Shown piece after piece: positions 1 to 6,745 of a stretch of 25,984 bases of DNA. Location of the stretch: contig JAFXMP010000301.1 in assembly GCA_017530275.1 (NCBI GenBank), forward strand, positions 1 through 25,984, given 5' to 3'. This DNA is from Clostridia bacterium (GTDB taxonomy: Bacteria > Bacillota_A > Clostridia > Christensenellales > Aristaeellaceae). The notes under the pieces were generated by a model, which worked only from the letters and a program-made list of their open reading frames with translations, was not told the origin of the DNA and made no database searches. Within the stretch, counting starts at the first letter, position 1. Every line of letters begins with the position of its first letter. A program made the translations under genes and the position numbers.

Positions 1-153
1 CAGGCAGCCGCCCGCGCCGCCCATGCACCTGATGCCGGGAATGCCAAGGTTCAAATGTCCCGCCTTTTCCGTGAGGATTTCGCCCGTGGAGCCATAAATA
101 AAGGTAGCGCCGAAGGCCAGGGAGTCGATGAGGAAATTCAGCCAGGGATTCAT
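1..153 (-). CDS. ABC transporter permease, second subunit (N-terminal part only)
   Basis: This is the start of a second inner-membrane permease of the BPD_transp_2 family (NupQ/YufQ-like), which would pair with the permease encoded just upstream to form the channel of a nucleoside-type ABC importer. The first 51 codons are present and the rest lies outside the window. The visible protein begins MNPWLNFLIDSLAFGATF and continues with GSTGEILTEKAGHLNLG, a segment typical of the amino end of these permeases (a first membrane helix, then the E-K-x-G-x-x-N-L-G motif). The ATG at 151-153 directly follows the TAA of the preceding gene, giving a TAAATG junction, so translation is probably coupled. The operon context (xpt, BMP protein, ATPase, first permease) supports the assignment. 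Substrate specificity cannot be read from the sequence. Confidence 0.85.
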   Translation of the reverse strand, partial: MNPWLNFLIDSLAFGATFIYGSTGEILTEKAGHLNLGIPGIRCMGGAGGCL

Positions 154-1290
154 TTACTTTACTCCCTCCTTTTCCACTTTGCCGTGGTGCGTATGCCCCC
201 GGAAATGCAGTTCATAATGGATGAAGAATTCGCAGCCGATGATGAAGAACAGGATGATGCCGGTAATGACGCTGGGCAGAGCGCCGGATACGTTGAAATC
301 CTGGCTGATCTGAGCCGCGCCTTGGGAAAGCAGCTGGATCAGTCCGGCGGTCAGGATCATGACCAGGGGGTTGAATTTCGCCAGCCAGGAAACCATGATG
401 GCCGTGAAGCCCTGGCCGCCCACGGAATTGGTAGTGATGCTCTGGTCCAGGCCCGCGCCGATGAGATAACCTGTCAGGCCGCAAAGCAGACCGCTTAAGA
501 TCATGGTGCGGATGATGACTTTGCGCACGCTGATGCCCACATACCGGGCGGTGCGTTCGCTTTCGCCCACCACGCTGATTTCGTAGCCGTGCTTGGTGAA
601 GTTCAAGTAAATGAACAGGGCGATGGCCAGGAAAAGCACGATCAGGATGATGAGCAGATAATCGTTTCCGCCTAGGGTTGGCAGCTTGCCGGTTTTCATT
701 TTGGGCAGCGCCCCGGAGCCGTTGGTGACCCATACCTCCAGGAAGAACGCCACCAGGAAGGTGGCCACGTAGTTCATCATCAGGGTGAACAGGGTTTCAT
801 TGGTGTTCCATTTGGCCTTGAACAGGGCGGGGATCACCGCCCACAGCGCGCCGCAGAAAAGCGCCGCAAGCAGCATCAGGATCAGCAGCAGCCATTCCGG
901 CAGTTTCCCGCCCAGGTAAAAGTCCACCGCGATGGCCCCCAGCACACCCAGCAGGGTCTGTCCTTCCGCGCCGATATTCCAGAAGCGCATGCGGAAGGCA
1001 GGGGTCAGGGCCAGGGCGATTCCCAGCAGGATGGAAAGGTTCTTGAGGAATTTCCAGAGCTTGCGCGGAGTGTCAAAGGAACCCTTGATGAACGCGTAAT
1101 AGAAATCCCAGATTTTTTCCGGCTTATTCTGGAGCTTTTCGATGAGCAGGAACGCTACCAGGCCGCACACCACCAGCCCCAAAGCCACCGCGATCAGCCG
1201 GATAGCCCAGGCGTGCAGGGGATGGATGGTGGAGCGCTTGCTCAGGTGAACCAGCGGTTCTTTTACTGACGTGGTATGCCTTTCGGTCAT
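154..1290 (-). CDS. ABC transporter permease, first subunit (NupP/YufP-like)
   Basis: A 378-residue integral membrane permease of the BPD_transp_2 family, the usual size for the longer permease of NupNOPQ-like nucleoside importers. The amino end is cytoplasmic and basic, followed by a membrane helix at about residues 28-50. The family motif FWNIGAEGQTLLG follows at about residues 103-115, and several further hydrophobic segments run to the carboxyl end. The ATG abuts the TAA of the ATPase gene (TAAATG at 1288-1293) with no separate spacer, and its own TAA abuts the next permease. It should pair with the partial permease at the window edge and be driven by the double ATPase. In B. subtilis this transporter type imports guanosine; placing the present one with xpt suggests a purine nucleoside or base, but that is an inference from context. 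Confidence 0.9.
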   Translation of the reverse strand: MTERHTTSVKEPLVHLSKRSTIHPLHAWAIRLIAVALGLVVCGLVAFLLIEKLQNKPEKIWDFYYAFIKGSFDTPRKLWKFLKNLSILLGIALALTPAFRMRFWNIGAEGQTLLGVLGAIAVDFYLGGKLPEWLLLILMLLAALFCGALWAVIPALFKAKWNTNETLFTLMMNYVATFLVAFFLEVWVTNGSGALPKMKTGKLPTLGGNDYLLIILIVLFLAIALFIYLNFTKHGYEISVVGESERTARYVGISVRKVIIRTMILSGLLCGLTGYLIGAGLDQSITTNSVGGQGFTAIMVSWLAKFNPLVMILTAGLIQLLSQGAAQISQDFNVSGALPSVITGIILFFIIGCEFFIHYELHFRGHTHHGKVEKEGVK

Positions 1291-2994
1291 TTAAGCGCCC
1301 TCCTTCCTCAGCGGTTCTGTTTTCGTCATGAGCAGGCCAAGTTCTTCTTTGGTGGCTGTCCTCGCGTCCACGATGCCGGTGACTGCGCCGGAATTGATCA
1401 CCATGATCCGATCGCACAGAGCCAGCAGCACGTCCAAATCCTCGCCCACGAAAATGACGGCGACTCCTCTTTCCTTCTGGGCGTTCAGCAGGTTGTAAAT
1501 GGTGTAGGAGGAATTGATGTCCAGGCCGCGCACGGGATAGGCTGCCATCAGCACCTTGGGCACATAGGCGATTTCCCGGCCCACCAGCACCTTCTGCACG
1601 TTGCCGCCGGAGAGACGGCGCACAGGGGTGTTGGCGTTGGGAGTGACCACCTCCAGATCCTGAATGATTTTCTCCGCCGTGGCCTGGGGCTTCTTCCGGT
1701 CCAGGAAGCCTGCCGGGCCCTTGCGGTAGCTGCGGAGCATCATATTATCCCGAATGCCCATGCTGCCAACCAGGCCCATGCCCAGCCGGTCCTCCGGCAC
1801 GAAGGACAGGTGGATGCCCAGGGCCCGGATCTGCAAAGGATTCTTGTCCCGCAGGTTCACCACCTCGTCCTCGTTGAACAGCACGTCCTTGGACTGCACC
1901 CATTTCCACACGGCTTTGTTGCTCATGCCGTCGAAGGAAACGGGCTTGCCTTTGCCGTCGTGGAAAGTGCCCTTGGCCGCCAGATCCCGCACCTGCTTCA
2001 TGGTTTTATGATAAAAGGAAACCGGCTGATTTTTCTTGGGATTGTGGAAAATGATCTCGCCGCCGCGCAGGGGCTGCAGGCCCGAAATGGATTCCAGCAG
2101 TTCCCTTTGTCCGCTGCCAGCGATCCCGGCGATACCAAGGATTTCTCCGCCGTTGGCGGTAAAGGAAATGTTTTTCAGCACGTGGATGCCTTCCTGGTCG
2201 TACAGGTTCAAGTCCTTCACGATCAGGCGGGGAACTGCGTTCTTCGGTTCGGCACGGTCGATGTTCAGGTCCACCTTTTTGCCCACCATCATTTCCGTCA
2301 GCTGGCCTTCGTTGGTATCCCTGGTATCCACGGTGGCGATATGCTCGCCACGGCGCAGGATGGCCACCCGGTCGCTGACCTCCATCACCTCGTTCAGCTT
2401 GTGGGTGATGATGATGATGGACTTGCCATCCGCCTTCATGCGCCGCAGCACATCGAAGAGACGGACGATCTCCTGAGGGGTGAGTACGGCAGTGGGTTCG
2501 TCTAAGATCAGAATATCCGCCCCGCGGTACAGTACCTTGATGATTTCCACCGTCTGCTTTTCAGACACGGACATATCGTAGATTTTTTTCTTCGGGTCAA
2601 TGTGAAAACCGTATTTTTCCGCGATTTCCGACACCTGGGCATTGACGCTTTTCAGGTTGTAGCGCCCTTCCTCCTTCACGCCCAACACCACGTTTTCGGC
2701 GGCGGTGAACAGGTCCACCAGCTTGAAATGCTGATGGATCATGCCGATGCCGTGCTGGAAGGCGTCCTTGGGAGAGCGGATCACCACCTCCTGGCCGTTC
2801 ACATAAATCTTCCCCTCGTCCGGGAAATAAATCCCGGAGATCATGTTCATCAGGGTGGTTTTTCCGCAGCCGTTTTCACCCAAAATGGCTAAAATTTCCC
2901 CCTGATACACGTCCAGGTCCACCTGATTGTTGGCGACGATGCCGCCGAAGCGCTTGGTGATCCCCTTCATCTGCAGCGCAAGCTGTTTTTCCAC
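1291..2994 (-). CDS. ABC transporter ATP-binding protein with two nucleotide-binding domains (NupO/YufO-like)
   Basis: A 567-residue double ATPase that energises a nucleoside/sugar-type importer. Domain 1 has a canonical Walker A (GENGCGKTT, residues 39-47), a degenerate signature (SVSEKQ, about 142-147), Walker B (ILILDEPTAVLTPQE, 161-175) and the switch histidine (THKLNEV). Domain 2 has the degenerate Walker A usual for this family (GIAGSGQREL, about 290-299), an intact LSGG signature (461-464) and a Walker B-like LMAAYPVRGLD. Family members are usually near 510 residues. The excess is explained by about 50 extra residues at roughly 319-388, between the first strands of domain 2 and the VPEDR motif (399-403). 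The start is GTG at 2992-2994 with GGAGGA six bases upstream; the competing frames on the plus strand are shadows. Confidence 0.92.
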   Translation of the reverse strand: MEKQLALQMKGITKRFGGIVANNQVDLDVYQGEILAILGENGCGKTTLMNMISGIYFPDEGKIYVNGQEVVIRSPKDAFQHGIGMIHQHFKLVDLFTAAENVVLGVKEEGRYNLKSVNAQVSEIAEKYGFHIDPKKKIYDMSVSEKQTVEIIKVLYRGADILILDEPTAVLTPQEIVRLFDVLRRMKADGKSIIIITHKLNEVMEVSDRVAILRRGEHIATVDTRDTNEGQLTEMMVGKKVDLNIDRAEPKNAVPRLIVKDLNLYDQEGIHVLKNISFTANGGEILGIAGIAGSGQRELLESISGLQPLRGGEIIFHNPKKNQPVSFYHKTMKQVRDLAAKGTFHDGKGKPVSFDGMSNKAVWKWVQSKDVLFNEDEVVNLRDKNPLQIRALGIHLSFVPEDRLGMGLVGSMGIRDNMMLRSYRKGPAGFLDRKKPQATAEKIIQDLEVVTPNANTPVRRLSGGNVQKVLVGREIAYVPKVLMAAYPVRGLDINSSYTIYNLLNAQKERGVAVIFVGEDLDVLLALCDRIMVINSGAVTGIVDARTATKEELGLLMTKTEPLRKEGA

Positions 2995-3036
2995 GTGCGA
3001 TCCTCCGTCCGGTCACGTTTGTCTGAATAAATGGAT

Positions 3037-3072
3037 TCGGACTGCCGCCTCACCAATAAGGCGGCAGTCCGA
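3037..3072 (-). terminator. Strong intergenic hairpin between the binding-protein gene and the ATPase gene
   Basis: A perfect 14-bp GC-rich stem (3037-3050 with 3059-3072) closes an 8-base loop. It sits in the 116-bp gap downstream of the BMP gene and upstream of the ATPase gene, both on the minus strand. On that strand the bases after the stem are only moderately U-rich, so it may be a partial terminator or an RNA-stabilising 3' hairpin rather than a full stop. Such hairpins commonly raise the amount of binding protein relative to the membrane components. Confidence 0.75.
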
Positions 3073-3110
3073 GCGTTAGCATTGATCACATAATACCGTG
3101 ACACGGTTGA

Positions 3111-4319
3111 TCAGAACTTCTGGTTCAACTGTTCGATACCGTCGATGGCGGCGTCGAAGTAGGGTGCGCTGCGATACAGGGACTCATGGAAGTAGCCGTC
3201 GTACACGATCTTGGTGCCTTCAACGAAGGAACCGTCGGTGCCGGCGCCGGGCTGCCAGTCTTCGGTCAGGGCTTCGCCGTTCACGGTGATGAAGCCTTCC
3301 TTGGCGGTATCGAATACGTGCAGGGTGCCGGCTTCCAGTTCGGCTGCGGCGGCGTCAATGGCTTCCTGGGTACCGGCGGCGGCTACGGCTTCGTTCAGGT
3401 CGGCCACCACGACGGAACCGGTCGCGATGGTGCCCACCCAGTCGGTTTCGATCGCTTCACCGGCGATGGTCTTTTCGATGATGTATTCAAAGTAGGGAGC
3501 CCAGTTGATGCGGGAGAACACCAGGTAGGTGCTGGGGCAGCTTTCCTTGGTGGAGATGTTGTAGCATACGTTGGGGATGCCGGCGTTTTCACAGGCAGTG
3601 GGAGCGCCCATGGAGTCGGCGTGCTGGCTGATCAGGTCGCAGCCCATAGCGATCAGCGCTTCGGCGGCAGCCTTTTCTTCCTTTTCATCGTACCAGGAGC
3701 CGGTGAACTGCACCTTCATCTGCACATCGGGGCAGACGGACTTGGCGCCCAGGTAGAAGCTGGTGTAGCCGGACACCACTTCGGCGTAGGTGTAAGCGCC
3801 CACATAGCCCATCAGGGGCTTTTCACCCTTGAGCTTGCCGGCTTCCTTCAGCTCGTTCAGCTTCATGCCGGCGGCGATGCCCGCCAGATAGCGGCCTTCG
3901 TAGATGTCGGCAAAGGCGTTGTACACGTTGTCGTAGGGCAGGGTATGCGCCCGGTCGCCGGTGGCGTGGAAGAATTCCACTTCGGGGTTGGCGGCAACCG
4001 CGTCGTCAGTATAGAACTGATGGCCGTAGCTGTCGAAGAAGATCATGTTGCAGCCTTCGTCGATCAGGTCCAGGGCGGTTTCGGCGCACTGGTTGGATTC
4101 GGGCTGGTTGCGGGCGATGATCAGCTGATCTTCGCTCAGGCCCAGGTTGGCGAAAGCTTCGGTCACGCCGTTGATGAAGTTCATGTCATAGGTGGAATCC
4201 TCGTCATGCAGCAGTATCACGCCCATCTTGATGTCTTCCTTGGCGATGCTTTCCGCCATAGCGGGCAGAACGCCGATGCAAAGGATCATGACGAGCAGCA
4301 TAGCAAGCAGTTTCTTCAT
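3111..4319 (-). CDS. BMP-family solute-binding protein of an ABC importer (BmpA/NupN/Med family)
   Basis: A 402-residue exported protein that captures the substrate outside the membrane for the importer encoded downstream. The amino end is MKKLLAMLLVMILCIGVLPA followed by MAES, a signal peptide with a predicted signal peptidase I site after AMA. The mature part shows the family pattern: IKMGVILLHDEDSTYDMNFINGV (strand and helix), then NMIFFDSYGHQF, FFHATGD, YEGRYLAGIAAG and PLMGYVGAYTYAEV, as in BmpA/PnrA proteins that bind purine nucleosides. The ATG at 4317-4319 is preceded by GGAGGAGG; an upstream in-frame ATG would give a 26-residue extension without a ribosome site. There is no lipobox cysteine, although such proteins are usually lipoproteins in Gram-positive bacteria. 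It lies 43 bp after xpt in the same direction. Confidence 0.9.
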   Translation of the reverse strand: MKKLLAMLLVMILCIGVLPAMAESIAKEDIKMGVILLHDEDSTYDMNFINGVTEAFANLGLSEDQLIIARNQPESNQCAETALDLIDEGCNMIFFDSYGHQFYTDDAVAANPEVEFFHATGDRAHTLPYDNVYNAFADIYEGRYLAGIAAGMKLNELKEAGKLKGEKPLMGYVGAYTYAEVVSGYTSFYLGAKSVCPDVQMKVQFTGSWYDEKEEKAAAEALIAMGCDLISQHADSMGAPTACENAGIPNVCYNISTKESCPSTYLVFSRINWAPYFEYIIEKTIAGEAIETDWVGTIATGSVVVADLNEAVAAAGTQEAIDAAAAELEAGTLHVFDTAKEGFITVNGEALTEDWQPGAGTDGSFVEGTKIVYDGYFHESLYRSAPYFDAAIDGIEQLNQKF

Positions 4320-4362
4320 GTGATGTTTCCTCCTCCAATAACACTGGATGATTTTATTTGGA

Positions 4363-4941
4363 TCAGTCGTCCGCCAGCAGGATCTTTCCATCCTCAATGC
4401 CGGTAACGACTGCCAAAGACGTTAAACGAATGCCCATGGCGCGCAGGTTTTTGCCGCCCTGCATGAAGCCTTTTTCGATGCCGATGCCGATGCCCACGAT
4501 GGAACAGGCCGTCTGTGCGCACAGAGCCATCATGCCCTGGCAGGCCTGGCCGTCCGCCAGAAAATCGTCGATGATCAGTACTTTGCTTCCCTGGGGCAGG
4601 AATTTTTTATCCACCCGGATCACGTTTTCCCGCTTATGGGTGAAGGAGTATACCTTGGCCTCCGCCACGTCTGGGCTTTGCACCACCGTGGCGCCTTTTT
4701 TCGCGAATACCACAGGCAGGTCGTTCATCGCGCGGGCCGTAGCCAGCGCCAAGGCGATGCCGCTGGCTTCCACCGTCAGGATCAAGTCGGGCTTTAAGTC
4801 CCGGAAGCGATCGGCCAGCTCTTCGCCCATGCGGAAAAGAAGTCTGGTCTCAATGCGATGGTTCAAAAACATGTCTACCTTTACGATGTCCTGGCCGACG
4901 CCCTGGCCGTATTGGGCAATGGCTTCTCTCAACTCCCGCAT
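4363..4941 (-). CDS. xpt: Xanthine phosphoribosyltransferase
   Basis: A 192-residue cytoplasmic type I phosphoribosyltransferase that converts xanthine and PRPP to XMP in purine salvage; B. subtilis Xpt is 194 residues. The protein follows Xpt closely: KVDMFLNHRI (residues 21-30), the ITVEASGIA-type loop (55-62), PVVFAKKGAT (76-85), VYSFTHKREN (97-106), the PRPP-binding motif VLIIDDFLADGQA (121-133) and the late GIGIEKGFMQGG. The start is set by AAGGAGG at 4950-4956, eight bases before the ATG at 4939-4941; an in-frame GTG at 4959 lies upstream of that site and is not needed. It is the first gene of the operon that continues with the BMP importer. No purine riboswitch is visible in its short leader. 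Confidence 0.95.
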   Translation of the reverse strand: MRELREAIAQYGQGVGQDIVKVDMFLNHRIETRLLFRMGEELADRFRDLKPDLILTVEASGIALALATARAMNDLPVVFAKKGATVVQSPDVAEAKVYSFTHKRENVIRVDKKFLPQGSKVLIIDDFLADGQACQGMMALCAQTACSIVGIGIGIEKGFMQGGKNLRAMGIRLTSLAVVTGIEDGKILLADD

Positions 4942-5001
4942 GCGCTGCGCCTCCTTCACAAAATCTCGAAAAAGCCGAACATTTTGAGGAAATGCAAACG
5001 T

Positions 5002-5030
5002 ATTGTACTGAAAAATAGCAAAAAAAGCAA
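5002..5030 (-). promoter_or_regulatory. Sigma-A-type promoter for xpt and the importer operon
   Basis: On the minus strand the -35 box TTGCTT (5025-5030) is separated by 17 bases from the -10 box TACAAT (5002-5007). The expected transcript start is near 4995, leaving a leader of about 55 bases. That is too short for a purine riboswitch aptamer plus a terminator. Confidence 0.7.
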
Positions 5031-5100
5031 GTCTTTTTCAAAAATATTTTCATCGTTTTCTCTCTTTTTGTCGTTTTAGCGGAAATCCTGCGTCAAACTC

Positions 5101-5129
5101 TTTTCATTTCTGAAAATATGCGATATAAT
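5101..5129 (+). promoter_or_regulatory. Probable sigma-A promoter for the first secreted-protein genes
   Basis: A perfect -10 box TATAAT at 5124-5129 lies 17 bases after TTTTCA at 5101-5106, which matches four of six consensus -35 positions. It is the only good promoter in front of the gene at 5282. Confidence 0.6.
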
Positions 5130-5281
5130 GATGAAGGAAATACAGAAGACGCTGCAGGATCCCTTTTTTTGGGGTTTAGCGGACACGCGGGACAGCCGTT
5201 GGAAAACTTTCCTGTTTTCTTTGCAAGAATATGGATATGTTATTCGTTTTTATCCATGGAAACCGAAAGGATGTGGGCTAC

Positions 5282-6745
5282 ATGAGCAGACACACGCGGT
5301 TATTCGCTCTTTTGATCGCAGCGGGACTGTTGCTTTCCAGTACGGGAGCGCTGGCGGAATTTTCGCCCCGCTATGAGCAGCTCGCGGCTGGGGAAGGATT
5401 GACGCTGACGGTTTCAGGACAGCTGGAAAGCCTAAAACCCCTGAGCGTGCAATCAATTGAAATCGTGAACGGCTGGCTGGACGGATTGGAATTTTCGGTG
5501 ACAGACGGAAAGAATACGTGCGTCAGGATCGTGAAAAACGGCGAAAGCTTATTATCCGCTTCCGTGAACCGGCAGGCAGGATATACGCTGACGGCCTTTC
5601 AGCCTTCCGGCAGCGTTTACTTGACGGACCCAACGGGGCCGGACGCATTAACGCTGATAACGGAGAAAGAATTGGCCTTGCCGGACTTCTTTGCTTTGCC
5701 GACGCTGTACCGGGCTGCGGCGCCTTCCCTCTACGCCGCGCTGGAAAAGTATGTGACGCCCAAAACGGTGAAAGAGGCCACTTCTATTAAAAATGCTTCC
5801 GCCGCCGCTTCTTACGTGAATTACCAATTCCAGGACGGCAAACTGAACGAAGCCTGGCCCGACGCGCTGGCGGCCATCCTGCCCGCCTTGAAGGAAACGC
5901 TCTCAGATCAGCCGTCCTTGTATGCCCAAGCGGAAGAACTGCTGCGTTCTCTGGAGTTTTCCGGTGAATGCCGGTTCAAACGCTTCCTGGATAAGGAAGG
6001 AAACGATTTAGGCCTCCAGTTTACCGGCAGGGCCGCCCGGGACGGGGATAACCGGAAAGTAACGCTGTTTGGCGGTTACACGCCTGGCAAGGGCGGCTAT
6101 ATTTCGCTGACGCTGGCAGGAGTGGGATCGAAAAACAGCCTGAAGTTCAGCCTGGGCGTCAAGCTGACCTCCAAAAAGAACGTGAATACGCTGACCGCCG
6201 AGGGCAGTCTGGATCGTGTAATGGATGGCAAAAAGACGGCATATACCTTGAATGCGTCGCTGAAAAATGAAGTCGGCCAGGAAAGCGAGCACTGGACAGG
6301 CAAAATCACGGCGACAGGAACGGAAAATAAAGTAAAAACCACCTGGACCCTGACGCCGGACCTTATGTTCGATGAAAGCGGCTTGGAAGGCAATGTGACC
6401 GTGCAGCGGAAAACCGGTTCAGCGGTTTCGCTGAAAGCAAAAGCGCATGTCCGCCTGACGTCTGCCGGGGAGGAAGGCTATCCTGCAGCCCTCAGCGCCA
6501 AGGACCTGCGGGGACTGACGCAGGAAAGAGCCCGGACCGCCGTACTTGCGGAACTGGCGCCGCTGACGGGGGCGATCGCGTCCCTGACGGCAAACCTGAC
6601 GGAAGATGAACGGATACTACTGCTGCATGAATTGCGGACCGACGAATGGATGAACGGTTCTTCCGTACCCGTGCAGGCGGCGGAACAGCAAACGACACAG
6701 GAATACACGGATGATAGCTGGGTTGTGGAGGAGGATGAACAATGA
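5282..6745 (+). CDS. Secreted protein of unknown function (first of two overlapping paralogue-like genes)
   Basis: I do not recognise a named family. The 487-residue product starts MSRHTRLFALLIAAGLLLSS and has a clear signal peptide with a likely cut after ALA (about residue 25). The mature protein begins with beta-type segments (LTLTVSGQLESL), has a helical middle (about residues 150-210: SYVNYQFQDGKL, LLRSLEFSG), then many alternating strands (FTGRAARDGDNRKVTLFGG, KFSLGVKLTSKKNV, YTLNASLKNEV, GKITATGTENKVKTTWTL). It ends in an acidic tail (VVEEDEQ). No enzyme motif and no membrane anchor after the signal are visible. The start at 5282 is chosen for the signal peptide and GAAAGG at 5265-5270; an in-frame ATG 17 codons upstream has no ribosome site. 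Its TGA overlaps the next ATG (ATGA). The strand-helix-strand layout resembles that of its neighbour, so a binding or scaffold role outside the membrane is possible but unproven. Confidence 0.85.
   Translation: MSRHTRLFALLIAAGLLLSSTGALAEFSPRYEQLAAGEGLTLTVSGQLESLKPLSVQSIEIVNGWLDGLEFSVTDGKNTCVRIVKNGESLLSASVNRQAGYTLTAFQPSGSVYLTDPTGPDALTLITEKELALPDFFALPTLYRAAAPSLYAALEKYVTPKTVKEATSIKNASAAASYVNYQFQDGKLNEAWPDALAAILPALKETLSDQPSLYAQAEELLRSLEFSGECRFKRFLDKEGNDLGLQFTGRAARDGDNRKVTLFGGYTPGKGGYISLTLAGVGSKNSLKFSLGVKLTSKKNVNTLTAEGSLDRVMDGKKTAYTLNASLKNEVGQESEHWTGKITATGTENKVKTTWTLTPDLMFDESGLEGNVTVQRKTGSAVSLKAKAHVRLTSAGEEGYPAALSAKDLRGLTQERARTAVLAELAPLTGAIASLTANLTEDERILLLHELRTDEWMNGSSVPVQAAEQQTTQEYTDDSWVVEEDEQ

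Larger units (their letters stand above)
4942..5281. other. Divergent intergenic region between xpt and the secreted-protein genes
   Basis: This 340-bp AT-rich stretch holds the xpt promoter on one strand and a promoter for the secreted-protein genes on the other. Two poly-T/A runs lie between 5028 and 5080. The plus-strand transcript would have a leader of about 146 bases (roughly 5136-5281) in which I see no convincing riboswitch or terminator fold. An open frame beginning at 5128 overlaps the -10 box and is unlikely to be translated. Confidence 0.6.

Noticed and set aside
1276..2505. Long plus-strand open frame opposite the ATPase gene
   Set aside because: It is antisense to a gene with clear Walker motifs, is full of His/Gln/Val shadow codons and has no ribosome site or family resemblance.
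3186..4406. 406-codon plus-strand frame opposite the BMP gene
   Set aside because: The Gly/Val/His-rich translation mirrors the GC-rich minus-strand gene; no start signal and no known motif.
4942..5001. Purine riboswitch before xpt
   Set aside because: The leader is only about 55 bases and lacks the conserved aptamer core.
5128..5376. 82-codon frame upstream of the first secreted protein
   Set aside because: Its ATG overlaps the -10 box of the promoter, so it would not be in the transcript; it also overlaps the signal-peptide gene in another frame.
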